Shown piece after piece: positions 26,109 to 34,447 of a stretch of 64,000 nucleotides of DNA. A program made the position numbers and the translations under genes. Under the pieces are notes generated by a model. That model did not search any database and was not told the DNA's origin. It was given only the letters and a program-made list of their open reading frames with translations. The DNA comes from Methanocorpusculum sp. (lineage in GTDB: Archaea > Halobacteriota > Methanomicrobia > Methanomicrobiales > Methanocorpusculaceae): assembly GCA_029987235.1 (NCBI GenBank), contig DALTWF010000004.1:1-64000 (forward strand), given 5' to 3'. Each line of letters opens with the position of its first letter. The stretch's first letter is position 1.

Positions 26109-27512
26109 TTATACCTGTGCATCCAGATTGAGCTTCTTTCTCTTCCATCCGCCATGTCTGAAGAACAGGAAATCAACAAACGTGGTTACGCAGCCGCCTA
26201 TGATGATAGATGCCCAAATCCACTCTATCGGCAAATCAAAGACCACTTTGAAAAGGAACGCACAACCGACCTGCATGCCGAGTTGTCCTATTAATGCCGC
26301 ATACATGCCTGGTCTGGTCATTCCCGCACCGTTCATTGCAAATCCCATAGTCATACCGGTTGCGGCGATGAAATAGCCGAGCGGCACAATCTGCATAAAG
26401 GAGATGCCGATTGCAAGTGACTGATCAGTTGCACCGAAGAACTCAAGCAGGTATTTTGCAAACAGGAGATATAAAATGCCGACCAAAAGCATAAATCCTG
26501 CGTTAAATGCCATGCCGATTTTGGCGGCTTTTTCCGCACGTTCCGGTTTCTGGGCGCCAAGGTTTTGTCCGACCATTACAGCAACTCCGGTACAAAGACC
26601 CATGACGAGAATGAAGCCAAGCATATCCAGTCTTCCGCATATGCCGTATGCTGCAAGTGCTGCCGTTCCGTACATTATAATAATCCAGTTCATGCCGAGG
26701 AAGGAGAAACTTCTGATGGCGCTCTGAACCGCAGACGGTATTGCAACAAATATGATGTCTTTGATTAAATGCGGCTCAAAGGTCCATTTTTTCGGGAACT
26801 TAATCGGACTGTCACGTCTGCCCGGCAGATAATACATTGCAAGAATCAGAAGAACTATACCTATAGTGCGAGAGATTAGGGATGCAAATGCGGATCCTGC
26901 AATGCCCATCTGGGGGAAAATCCACAGTCCCTGGATTAAGGACGGGTTTAAGGCGATATTGATGATGTTTACAATAATCATGACAAACATCGGTGTTTTT
27001 GAGTCCCCGGTACTCTGCAGGATGGTGCATAAAATCATGAGCATGATTAAAATGACACTCCCCACCAGATACGGCTGCAGGAATTTCACACCTTCGGAGA
27101 TGACTTCCGGATCTGCACCCATGAGTGTCAGAAGTGATTCAGTAAAGAAGATACCGATTAAAGCAATTATTAAACCAAGAGCAAGACCGATATAGGTGAC
27201 ATGTCCTAAAATAACAGGGATACGGTCATGTTTTTCCGAACCGAATGCACGGGATATAAATGCGGCACCGGCAGTATTGAGACCGAAGACAATGGTGAGC
27301 AAAACCATCATAACCGACATGCTTACTGAGCCTGCTGCAATGCTGTTGTCGCCGAGGTGACCAATGAAATACATGTCCACTAAATCTAAGACACTCTGCA
27401 GGAGGTTACTTAGGATAATCGGCAGAGCGATGATAAACAGCGCCTTTAGCACCGGACCTTCCGTGAGGAAATTACCCCCTGCTCCGCCATGTTTGGTATT
27501 GTGAGGGTGCAT
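26109..27512 (-). CDS. MATE family efflux transporter
   Basis: A 467-residue integral membrane protein with twelve helices in two related halves, typical of MATE exporters. Near the N-terminus, FIIALPIILSNLLQSVLDLVD and the following MYFIGHLGDNSIAAGSV are a family hallmark; the paralogous second half includes SAVQSAIRSFSFLGMNWII. Such proteins expel cationic drugs and metabolites in exchange for Na+ or H+. The specificity is unknown. It lies alone between aIF2-beta and the SEL1 gene. Confidence 0.9.
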   Translation of the reverse strand: MHPHNTKHGGAGGNFLTEGPVLKALFIIALPIILSNLLQSVLDLVDMYFIGHLGDNSIAAGSVSMSVMMVLLTIVFGLNTAGAAFISRAFGSEKHDRIPVILGHVTYIGLALGLIIALIGIFFTESLLTLMGADPEVISEGVKFLQPYLVGSVILIMLMILCTILQSTGDSKTPMFVMIIVNIINIALNPSLIQGLWIFPQMGIAGSAFASLISRTIGIVLLILAMYYLPGRRDSPIKFPKKWTFEPHLIKDIIFVAIPSAVQSAIRSFSFLGMNWIIIMYGTAALAAYGICGRLDMLGFILVMGLCTGVAVMVGQNLGAQKPERAEKAAKIGMAFNAGFMLLVGILYLLFAKYLLEFFGATDQSLAIGISFMQIVPLGYFIAATGMTMGFAMNGAGMTRPGMYAALIGQLGMQVGCAFLFKVVFDLPIEWIWASIIIGGCVTTFVDFLFFRHGGWKRKKLNLDAQV

Positions 27513-27567
27513 ATTATGTTTACCTGCCTGATTAATGGGATGTAAAACGAGATTAAGATATTGGAAT

Positions 27568-27577
27568 AAAAAAAAAA
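27568..27577 (-). terminator. T-tract terminator after the SEL1 gene
   Basis: Ten A on the + strand give an unbroken T10 on the minus strand, seven bases beyond the stop codon of the SEL1 gene. This fits intrinsic archaeal termination at oligo-T. Confidence 0.55.
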
Positions 27578-27583
27578 GAAGGA

Positions 27584-28477
27584 TTAGTGTGCAGCAATCC
27601 GTGCACGGATTTCCGCATCAATATTTCCGGATTTCAGCAGTTCCTTTGCATCTAACAGACCGTATTTTGCCGCCTGCTTAATATATGCAAGACCCTGCAT
27701 CATGTCCCCGTCCGCATACATCTGCATGCCGACAGAAAGAAACTCACGGCGGGTTACAGGCGTCGGATACTCTCTTTTGGGCGGCTCTTCGACATTAACA
27801 CCGGCACCCATAATATCCACGGCTTTTCCATAGACTATAGAAACGGCATCCTTCAGATATGGAACCTGAATGGACTTAACCGACTCAAGAACCGAACTTA
27901 CACCTGGGACAACTTTAAGGAAACATAAATCCTCAAGATTCTGTCTGCCCTGTGAAACCGCATCGGAGAAGTTCACATCCCTTTTCAGGAACTGCGAACC
28001 GGTTTTAATTTCAAAACCGCAGTCAGAACGTGAAACATACGCAACTGCAGAACCGGCTCTGATTACGTATTTCCCGTCTTCCTCGCTGATTTTTAAGAAC
28101 GGAGAACTGCCGGTCTGTTCTGTACTTTTTTCATCTGCTTTTGTATCAGACCCGGAATTTGCCTCTCTTTTTGGTTTGCTTTCGCTTAACGCCTCATCGA
28201 TTTTTCCGTTCACCCGTTCAAGGAACTGGGCCGCATCATAAGAACCAAGTTCTGCTGCCTCTCCAAAATATTTAAGTGCCTTTTCCCGGTCTGCAGAGAC
28301 TCCCTCGCCAAGGTAGCAGCACATACCGAGTTTATATAGTGCCCCAGGATGTTTCATCTCCGCTGCTTTTTCCCACTGCTTAATCGCCTTTGTTTTGTCT
28401 GGTTTGCCCTTCGTTCCGTTAAACAGCCGTTTTCCTTCCTCAAAGTAATCTTCGGCATTTTTAATAATTTTTGACAT
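27584..28477 (-). CDS. SEL1-repeat protein
   Basis: A 297-residue protein with SEL1/TPR-like helical repeats: AIKQWEKAAEMKHPGALYKL and the next KALKYFGEAAELGSYDAAQF in the first 100 residues, and a third at the C-terminus (GLAYIKQAAKYGLLDAKELL). Between the repeats lies a low-complexity linker of K, E and S, then a beta-rich part of about 130 residues without an assignable fold. SEL1 proteins usually act as scaffolds for protein complexes. No signal peptide is present. A box A-like TATTTAATATAAA stands about 31 bp before its start. Confidence 0.75.
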   Translation of the reverse strand: MSKIIKNAEDYFEEGKRLFNGTKGKPDKTKAIKQWEKAAEMKHPGALYKLGMCCYLGEGVSADREKALKYFGEAAELGSYDAAQFLERVNGKIDEALSESKPKREANSGSDTKADEKSTEQTGSSPFLKISEEDGKYVIRAGSAVAYVSRSDCGFEIKTGSQFLKRDVNFSDAVSQGRQNLEDLCFLKVVPGVSSVLESVKSIQVPYLKDAVSIVYGKAVDIMGAGVNVEEPPKREYPTPVTRREFLSVGMQMYADGDMMQGLAYIKQAAKYGLLDAKELLKSGNIDAEIRARIAAH

Positions 28478-28507
28478 TTACTCTAACCTTTACTAAAAGT
28501 ATGTGTG

Positions 28508-28520
28508 TTTATATTAAATA
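28508..28520 (-). promoter_or_regulatory. box A promoter element of the SEL1 gene
   Basis: On the minus strand this reads TATTTAATATAAA, 31 bp upstream of the start at 28477. The distance gives a leader of only about 5-8 nt. Confidence 0.45.
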
Positions 28521-28574
28521 ACTTTCTTCTTTAATTAAACCGAATACAAAAACCGGAAAAACAAAGATAATACT

Positions 28575-28652
28575 GCGGAGACGGAGGTAAAAGAGTACCG
28601 AAACAGATATTTGCGTATTTTCTGTGACAGGTTCTGATATCTGTCTCCCCGC
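28575..28652. ncRNA. candidate structured RNA of about 78 nt (family unknown)
   Basis: The gene-free stretch 28478-28786 holds a nested inverted-repeat structure. The outer arms are GCGGAGAC (28575-28582) and GTCTCCCCGC (28643-28652, two extra C). An inner pair CAGATAT/ATATCTG encloses TGCG and further short helices (CTGTGACAG). It does not form a tRNA: the T-loop consensus is missing and the acceptor arms do not line up. Which strand is transcribed is unclear. The remainder of the gap carries the SEL1 promoter and a T-tract beyond the S17e gene. It could also be a terminator or attenuator. Confidence 0.35.
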
Positions 28653-28786
28653 AAGTGAAAAACTGAATTAACAGCTACAATAATAATATGCACATTGCAA
28701 TATGCCGCGCTGGTTTAGTAATGTTTTGTAAAAATATAGCGCTTACGCTTGAAAAACCGGAGAAAAAAATATGTTTAGTGGTAAAA

Positions 28787-28981
28787 TTAGTGGTTGCGCC
28801 GGGTGTTGTTTACCTTGCGGGTAATGTTGCCTGCAACACGGTTGCGAATAGTCTTGCTCTGGATGGTGGTGACCTCGGAAACAACTGCTTTGTTGTCTTC
28901 GAAGTTGCCGTTGAAGGATTCTGGATGCTGTTCTAAAAGGGCCTCGCCCATTGTCTTGATATAACTTGGTTTAATTCCCAT
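28787..28981 (-). CDS. rps17e: 30S ribosomal protein S17e
   Basis: A 64-residue archaeal/eukaryotic ribosomal protein. The protein begins MGIKPSYIKTMGEALLE and contains FNGNFEDNKAVV and IRNRVAGNITRKV, all diagnostic. The open frame extends 34 codons further, but the ATG at 28981 is correct because GAGG (within CAGAGGAAACTC) stands 6-9 nt before it and the length matches the family. It is the third gene of a unit with an HD-domain gene and a ThiN-domain gene, the last 16 bp upstream. Confidence 0.93.
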   Translation of the reverse strand: MGIKPSYIKTMGEALLEQHPESFNGNFEDNKAVVSEVTTIQSKTIRNRVAGNITRKVNNTRRNH

Positions 28982-28997
28982 GAGTTTCCTCTGATGT

Positions 28998-29501
28998 CTA
29001 TATAGATAGTCGCTCAGATAAGATAAGTATTCTGTTTGCCGCTTCCTCAGGAGTGGTGCCGAAAATGAAGATACAATCTTCACGTTCCGAGCTGTTTTGC
29101 GATGCTAATGCCATGGGGACGCCTTTTTTGCACATAAATGAAACCCCCCAGTCCATTGTCGAGATGCCTTTGGGGTATTTCTGCACATCATATTTTTCCA
29201 CCTCAAGCAAAAGTTCGCGCACAAATTCATATATCTCATCCGTATAGCGCACCACACCGCACGCGCGCATGTCTTCATCATAGCGAAGAACGGTCAGAAT
29301 TACGCGCGTAATTTCTTCGTCAATGCCGAATCCGACAGAACCCTCATGAGCAACGGCAACACCTTTGCAGTCGCGCGCACCATCTGCAGCATATGCTAAA
29401 ACCATGCCCCCTTTGGGCCGCAGATAGCGGATAACATTTTCGAGTTTTCCATGCGCTTTCTGCAGCGCGCGAAGCACATCAGACTGATTTGCTGCGGTCA
29501 T
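28998..29501 (-). CDS. ThiN-type (thiamine-phosphate synthase-like) domain protein
   Basis: A 167-residue protein resembling the archaeal ThiN domain, which joins HMP-PP and HET-P to thiamine phosphate. Compare VILTVLRYDEDMRACGVVRY with the ThiN GAS..ARVIL..RSAMNI region, and ISTMDWGVSFMCKKGVP with the conserved S-x-x-WG region. The matching C-terminal part is EREDCIFIFGTTPEEAANRI. It lacks the DNA-binding HTH or ThiD domain to which ThiN is often fused, and key residues appear diverged, so catalytic function is doubtful. It abuts an HD-domain gene and precedes rps17e. Confidence 0.6.
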   Translation of the reverse strand: MTAANQSDVLRALQKAHGKLENVIRYLRPKGGMVLAYAADGARDCKGVAVAHEGSVGFGIDEEITRVILTVLRYDEDMRACGVVRYTDEIYEFVRELLLEVEKYDVQKYPKGISTMDWGVSFMCKKGVPMALASQNSSEREDCIFIFGTTPEEAANRILILSERLSI

Positions 29502-30053
29502 TTATGTAAGACCGAGTTCATCTTTGATTTCAAGAAGCGATGCGATGGCTATTTCATACATACGGTCGCGCGCGATTAACGAATCGGTGCTTGCAATACG
29601 GTTCCGGTCGCATCCTGCGGCAAATGATGCGGTCTTGTACTTTTTCGTTATGGTTTTCACAGATACATCAGATAAATTGCCGCCTTTTACGTAAGCGCAG
29701 GCGATAACAAGCCCTGATACACTGTCTGCAGTCTGCAGGCAGATATCGACTTTTTCGGTGTACGGCGCGGTATGAACCATATGGTTGTGGTCACGGACCG
29801 GACAGGCGATTTCATCGCTGATTCCGGCGCATTTCAGGATTTCATAGCCTGCAATCCCGTGTTTTGTCATATCTTCATTGATTTCCTCAAAGTCAATATC
29901 ATGCAGAATACCGATTAATTCCCAGGTTTTTTCATCGGTTCCGAGTTCTTTTGCTAGACCTTTCATTACGGCTGCTGTTGCAAGACAGTGTCCGAGAAGA
30001 GACTCTTTTTTCACATGTTCTTTTAGGAGAATAAGTGCATCGGATTTTTCCAT
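29502..30053 (-). CDS. HD-domain phosphohydrolase
   Basis: A 183-residue HDIG-type protein. The metal ligands are H in SLLGHCLATAAV, the HD pair in GILHDIDFE (about residue 48) and later H in HGIAGYEIL and DHNHMVH. Such small archaeal HD proteins probably hydrolyse nucleotide monophosphates or phosphate esters, but the substrate is unknown. The open frame runs 13 codons further; the ATG at 30053 is preferred because the protein then begins MEKSDAL, and its ACTATACATG context recurs in this window. It leads a unit with the ThiN and S17e genes. Confidence 0.8.
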   Translation of the reverse strand: MEKSDALILLKEHVKKESLLGHCLATAAVMKGLAKELGTDEKTWELIGILHDIDFEEINEDMTKHGIAGYEILKCAGISDEIACPVRDHNHMVHTAPYTEKVDICLQTADSVSGLVIACAYVKGGNLSDVSVKTITKKYKTASFAAGCDRNRIASTDSLIARDRMYEIAIASLLEIKDELGLT

Positions 30054-30107
30054 GTATAGTAATAGGATAACAAAACAGATAAAAGCACACACGCCAATCT
30101 AATATAC

Positions 30108-30332
30108 ATGAGAACAGACTGGATATTAGATATCATTCTTGCCGTTGTCGGAATCGTTTTATTCGGACTTATGATGCTTGTGCTGCCGCAGGTATTGCCA
30201 GGCGGATTTGCCTATATTGCTGCATTCCTTATCTTCATTATATACCTGAGCATTGCAGGTCTTACTATCATTTTAAAGAATGTCGGCAAAAATCCGGCAC
30301 AGAAGAAAGTAAAGAAGGCAGAAACCCAATAA
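30108..30332 (+). CDS. small two-helix membrane protein
   Basis: A 74-residue protein with two strongly hydrophobic segments (ILDIILAVVGIVLFGLMMLV and YIAAFLIFIIYLSIAGLTII) and a basic tail (KNVGKNPAQKKVKKAETQ). I do not recognise a family. The orientation is likely tail inside. It is divergent from the HD-domain gene, 54 bp apart, and is followed by a T-tract and then the RNase P RNA gene. Confidence 0.7.
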   Translation: MRTDWILDIILAVVGIVLFGLMMLVLPQVLPGGFAYIAAFLIFIIYLSIAGLTIILKNVGKNPAQKKVKKAETQ

Positions 30333-30333
30333 C

Positions 30334-30341
30334 TTTTTTTT
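30334..30341 (+). terminator. T-tract terminator
   Basis: Eight T directly after the stop codon of the small membrane protein gene separate it from the RNase P RNA promoter. Confidence 0.45.
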
Positions 30342-30357
30342 CCTGTCCTTTGGATAG

Positions 30358-30369
30358 TTTCATAAAACC
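30358..30369 (+). promoter_or_regulatory. box A promoter element of RNase P RNA
   Basis: TTTCATAAAACC is centred about 28 bp before the first base of the predicted P1 helix, the expected archaeal TATA spacing. Confidence 0.5.
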
Positions 30370-30390
30370 ATACGCCAAATACATAATCCT

Positions 30391-30695
30391 GGTGCGAGAG
30401 AGAGCAAACGGTCAACGGTAGTAACTGATTCTGCTGAGGAAAGTCCTCCCACCTTTCAGGCACGCAGTTGTACGCAAGTACAGCCGGCGAGAGCCGGAGC
30501 TCTGGAACAGAAACGAGACGCTTCGGATGGAGCAATGAGACAGAAATGTCGAGCATCGAAGTCCGCAGGCGATGGAACGGCGAATCTCTGCGGGTGAAAG
30601 TTGAAACAGGGTTATATGCGCCTGAACAAACCCGGGTACAACGCTAAGCCGAATACCGTGAAAACATGAGGAGGCTTATTACTCTGACTCGCACC
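30391..30695 (+). ncRNA. rnpB: RNase P RNA
   Basis: The catalytic RNA that removes the 5' leader of pre-tRNA. The archaeal conserved regions are seen in order: GAGGAAAGTCCTCCC (CR-I, about 30436-30450), ACAGAAAC, GACAGAAATG, CGGGTGAAAG, ACAGGGTTAT and GCTAAGCCGAAT near the 3' end, then GGCTTATTA. The ends are set by an 8-bp P1 helix, GGTGCGAG (30391-30398) with CTCGCACC (30688-30695), giving about 305 nt. The 3' strand of P1 overlaps the last codons of the convergent MBL-fold gene by 17 bp. The conserved core resembles the type A archaeal form. Confidence 0.93.
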
Positions 30696-31623
30696 CTTCT
30701 TTTGAAACCTTCGGATACTCGTCAAATCCCCCGTGCCCGCCGCAAACAATCCATTTTCCGCCTTCAAGCATTGCAAACATAGCCGCACGTTCGCGCTTCG
30801 CTTTTACCGAATCTGCATTGAGACTGCCCATAATGCTCATGCTCGTTTTGATAAATTCCGTCTGCTCTTTTCGCATATCTGTATTAACATACGTGTCGCC
30901 GCAGAAAACAAGCCCGTAACTATGCTCGATTAAAATGATCGCACCTTCAACATGCCCGCCCGAAGTTTCATAGACCTCGAAATCAAGACCGGCCATTTGA
31001 AAATGACCAAGCAGGCTAAGATCTTTTCCCGCAACAGGGGATATATCAGATACTGCATACATATTTGCCGTATCTGCAACACAATCACGGGAGAAAATAC
31101 TCGTTATCCGATAATAAGAAGCGCGGGAAGGAACGCATTCACGTAAATTCGGCTTGCCTTGGGCGCGCCGCCTGAAATCATCAAGAGAGGTTTTACTCAT
31201 ATAGATTGCATCAAAACAGGACAGAAGACCCGCGTGGTCCATATCCATGTGAGTTAGCACAAGCGTCTTCTTCCGCGCGTCAAAGCCGGGAAAGAGCTCG
31301 CGCAATACATTCAGCAACTCGTTCTGATACACAGGAAAACCCGTATCGATAATTAAAAGTTCACGCCCGGACTCAACAACCCATGTCGTACTCCCGCATT
31401 CCGGTTCAATACAGAAAACCGTGCAGTCACGAACTTTACGCGAAGTAATACGCGGATGATAGGCAGAGCCGTACCAGTCGCTGAAAAAATGCGCATACAG
31501 CATCAACCTGTCCAAATCCGCATGGATAGCGGGATTGTTTGCATGCTCTAAAAGTTCGTCTGCAGAAGCATCGGACAGCCGGCATTTTTCGAGTACCGGT
31601 GTAATATCTTCACGGGTTATCAT
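30679..31623 (-). CDS. MBL-fold metallohydrolase
   Basis: A 314-residue metallo-beta-lactamase-fold protein. It shows LLIIDTGFP (strand with D-x-G), the metal motif THMDMDHAG (H-x-H-x-D-H) at about residue 130, a later H in SGGHVEGAI, and FCGDTYVN with the bridging Asp. The 65 residues before the fold are helical and unassigned. The reaction is unknown (hydrolase, thiolesterase or oxidoreductase subgroups all exist). No flavodoxin or rubredoxin domain is attached. Its last five codons run through the P1 helix of RNase P RNA on the other strand, which constrains the C-terminus GCESE. Confidence 0.85.
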   Translation of the reverse strand: MITREDITPVLEKCRLSDASADELLEHANNPAIHADLDRLMLYAHFFSDWYGSAYHPRITSRKVRDCTVFCIEPECGSTTWVVESGRELLIIDTGFPVYQNELLNVLRELFPGFDARKKTLVLTHMDMDHAGLLSCFDAIYMSKTSLDDFRRRAQGKPNLRECVPSRASYYRITSIFSRDCVADTANMYAVSDISPVAGKDLSLLGHFQMAGLDFEVYETSGGHVEGAIILIEHSYGLVFCGDTYVNTDMRKEQTEFIKTSMSIMGSLNADSVKAKRERAAMFAMLEGGKWIVCGGHGGFDEYPKVSKEGCESE

Positions 31624-31727
31624 TTGTAAGATGCATACTATTTGACCTGCAGAGATAAAAGAGTTTTACTCGCGACACCCTTGGGTTTCATAACCCTTAA
31701 TATTGTTTGCCCGCCTATCTTATACAT

Positions 31728-32948
31728 ATGAATTTCGGGACTCTCAACGATGTCGACACCGCGGGAAAAATAGTCCTTCTCCGCGTTGATTTTAACTCCC
31801 CAATAGATCCGGCAACAAACACTATCCTTGACGACAAACGTTTCCGCGAACATCTGCAAACCATTCGCGCCCTTGAAGATGCAAAAGTCGTTATTTTAGC
31901 GCACCAGAGCAGACCAGGCAAAAAAGATTTCACCACCCTTGCAGCACATGCGGAAAAACTGGAAAGCCTGCTTGGTCTGCCGGTAAACTATGTGGATGAT
32001 GTAATCGGCAGCGCGGCAAAGAAAGCCGTGCACAATATGCACCCGGGCGATATCACACTTCTTGAAAATGTCCGGTTTATGGCAGAGGAAAACCTTACGC
32101 TGAAACCCGAAGACGGAGCAAAAACTCACCTTGTCCGCAGACTTGCATCCATGGCAGACTTATGTGTTTACGATGCATTCGGTACTGCACACCGCTCGCA
32201 GCCGACAATCACCGGTCTGTCCTATGCAAAAAAGACAGTCGCTGGTCTTCTGATGGAAAAAGAGGTCTCAATGCTCGGCAAAGTCTTTACATCCGCTCCA
32301 AAACCGGTCACCTTTGTCCTCGGCGGCACAAAAGTTGATGATTCCATGGCTGTTGCCGGAAATGTCCTGAAAAACGGTACGGCAGATAAAGTATCCATCA
32401 TCGGTGTCGTAGCAAATGTCTTCTATCTCGCACAGGGAATTGATATCGGCGAGCCGTCAAAGAATCTCATTCACACACTTGGCTATGACGGCGAGGTAGA
32501 GCACGCAAAGGAGATATTAAAGGAGTTCGGCGACCGTGTTATGCTTCCGGAACATGTTGCGGTCAAGCAGGACGGAAAGCGTGTTGAATATAATGTATAT
32601 GATGTTCCGAAAGACTGCCCGATTATGGATATGGGCAGTAAATCAATCTCCAAATTCGCAAAGGCATTCAAGGATTCCGGCACAATTGTGTGGAACGGGC
32701 CGGCAGGAGTCTTTGAGGATGCGGATTTCGCAACAGGTACGTTTGATTTACTCAAATCTGCGGCAAATGTGGAATTCTCGGTCTGCGGAGGAGGTCACAC
32801 GGCAGCAGTTATCGAGCAGCTCGGTCTTGAACATGACTACTCCCACTTATCAACCGGAGGCGGCGCATGCATTGAGTTCCTGACAGGAAAGAAACTTCCG
32901 GCAATTGCGGCTCTTGAAGAAAGCTGGGCTAAGTTCAGCGGGGCTTGA
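31728..32948 (+). CDS. pgk: phosphoglycerate kinase
   Basis: A 406-residue enzyme that converts 3-phosphoglycerate and ATP to 1,3-bisphosphoglycerate; in methanogens it works mostly in the gluconeogenic direction. Seen are LLRVDFNSP at the start, LAHQSRPGKKD, LLENVRF, the YDAFGTAHR loop, the FVLGGTKVDDS motif, NGPAGVFED and the C-terminal STGGGACIEFLTGK. The ATG at 31728 starts MNFGTLNDVD; the frame is open 7 codons more without support. An AACCCTTAATATTG segment around 31692-31705 is a probable box A. Its stop lies 106 bp before glmM. Confidence 0.95.
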   Translation: MNFGTLNDVDTAGKIVLLRVDFNSPIDPATNTILDDKRFREHLQTIRALEDAKVVILAHQSRPGKKDFTTLAAHAEKLESLLGLPVNYVDDVIGSAAKKAVHNMHPGDITLLENVRFMAEENLTLKPEDGAKTHLVRRLASMADLCVYDAFGTAHRSQPTITGLSYAKKTVAGLLMEKEVSMLGKVFTSAPKPVTFVLGGTKVDDSMAVAGNVLKNGTADKVSIIGVVANVFYLAQGIDIGEPSKNLIHTLGYDGEVEHAKEILKEFGDRVMLPEHVAVKQDGKRVEYNVYDVPKDCPIMDMGSKSISKFAKAFKDSGTIVWNGPAGVFEDADFATGTFDLLKSAANVEFSVCGGGHTAAVIEQLGLEHDYSHLSTGGGACIEFLTGKKLPAIAALEESWAKFSGA

Positions 32949-33054
32949 TTTTTCTTTATTTTTTCCGCTCACTCTTTTTCATCTGAATTTTCAACTGGTC
33001 ACCCTCTGCAAAACCACAACCATATATCCAAGGCGGACAAATTATATCATACAT

Positions 33055-34431
33055 ATGGCACTTGCAAAACTCGAGAAAAAATATTTCGGCACAAACGGTG
33101 TAAGAGGTGTCTCAGGTGTTGACATGACGCCCGTTTTTGCTCTCGGCATTGCTCAGGCATTTGGTACGCTCTTAGGCGAAGGAAAAAAAGTCGGACTTGG
33201 AATGGATACCCGCACCTCAGGCCCCGCACTCGGTGCCGCAGTCCGCGCAGGTCTTTGCGCATGCGGCTGCGATGTAATTGATTTCGGCATCGTTCCGACA
33301 CCGTGTCTTCAGTACCTGATTCTGATGCACAAACTCGACGGAGGCATAATGATTACTGCATCTCATAACCCGCCGGAGTACAACGGCATTAAAATTATTG
33401 AAGCCGACGGAACGGAAATGGGCGATGACAGAACCATTGAACTTGAGCAGATTTTCATCAACAAAACCTACAAGACTGCCGCATGGGACAAAGTCGGCTC
33501 GGTAAAGGAAGACTTTGATGCACGCGAGATTTACATTTCAGCAATCGTCTCCAAATTCCCCGCTGACATCGGAAAAGGAATTGTTGTCGCGGTTGATCCG
33601 GGAAACGGTCCGGCATGCGCGACCTCTGCTGAAATTCTGCGGCGTCTCGGATGCACGGTTCATTCGATAAACGCGGACTTTAACGGTTTATTCCCCGGAA
33701 GAATGCCGGAACCGACCGCAGAAGGTCTTGCCGCGCTTTCCGCACTGGTCAGAAGCACCGGCGCCGCATTTGGTGTCGCTCATGACGGCGATGCGGACCG
33801 CGCTATATTTGTCGATGAAAAAGGAACGTTTATGGATGGAAACATCACCTTAGCGCTTCTTGCATCCTACTTCTGCGAGCAAAACCCCGGTTCTCTGATT
33901 GTAACACCGGTCAGCACTTCAGGTATCGTTGAAGCAGTAGGCAAACAGTACAAATGCGAAACTACCTATACTGTGGTTGGAAGCCCGTATGTTGCACGCA
34001 CTATGATGGAATTAATCGCAAAAGGAACGAAAATAGCAGTCGGCGGCGAAGGAAACGGCGGAATTATTTATCCGAACCACCAGTTCTGCAGAGATGGAGG
34101 GATGTCTGCTGCAACCATGTTAGGCGTTGTTGCCACAAGAAAACAGCCGCTTTCAGAACTGATTGCCGCTCTGCCGAAATATACGATGTATCAGGAAAAA
34201 CGCAAATCCACGAACGCAAAAGAGTTTACGGCCCATATGAAAGAGTTTTACAAGGACCTGCCGATGGATACACGCGACGGTATCCGCATCACAAAAGGAA
34301 ACGCATGGGCTTTAATCAGACCTTCCGGCACCGAACCGCTGATTCGCGTTTATGCAGAATCAACCGATGCAACAGAGGCAAAAGCGCTCCTTGATGAAAT
34401 TCTCGGCGAGATTAAACCCTATCTCGCTTAA
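33055..34431 (+). CDS. glmM: phosphohexomutase (phosphoglucosamine mutase type)
   Basis: A 458-residue alpha-D-phosphohexomutase. The phosphoserine loop is TASHNPPEYNG (about residue 100), the metal site is HDGDADRAIF (about 243), the sugar-specificity loop is GGEGNGG (about 340) and the phosphate-binding loop is RPSGTEPLIRVYAES. The GEGNGG variant is typical of archaeal GlmM/ManB-like enzymes, so phosphoglucosamine mutase for UDP-GlcNAc synthesis is likely but phosphomannomutase is possible. The frame is open upstream into pgk; the ATG at 33055 gives the family-like start MALAKLEKKYFGTNGVRG. Confidence 0.9.
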   Translation: MALAKLEKKYFGTNGVRGVSGVDMTPVFALGIAQAFGTLLGEGKKVGLGMDTRTSGPALGAAVRAGLCACGCDVIDFGIVPTPCLQYLILMHKLDGGIMITASHNPPEYNGIKIIEADGTEMGDDRTIELEQIFINKTYKTAAWDKVGSVKEDFDAREIYISAIVSKFPADIGKGIVVAVDPGNGPACATSAEILRRLGCTVHSINADFNGLFPGRMPEPTAEGLAALSALVRSTGAAFGVAHDGDADRAIFVDEKGTFMDGNITLALLASYFCEQNPGSLIVTPVSTSGIVEAVGKQYKCETTYTVVGSPYVARTMMELIAKGTKIAVGGEGNGGIIYPNHQFCRDGGMSAATMLGVVATRKQPLSELIAALPKYTMYQEKRKSTNAKEFTAHMKEFYKDLPMDTRDGIRITKGNAWALIRPSGTEPLIRVYAESTDATEAKALLDEILGEIKPYLA

Positions 34432-34447
34432 TTTTTCTAAAATAGAA

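Noticed and set aside
28575..28652. tRNA gene
   Set aside because: The length is right, but the T-loop lacks the GTTCRA pattern, the acceptor arms do not pair over 7 bp in register, and no anticodon arm can be placed.
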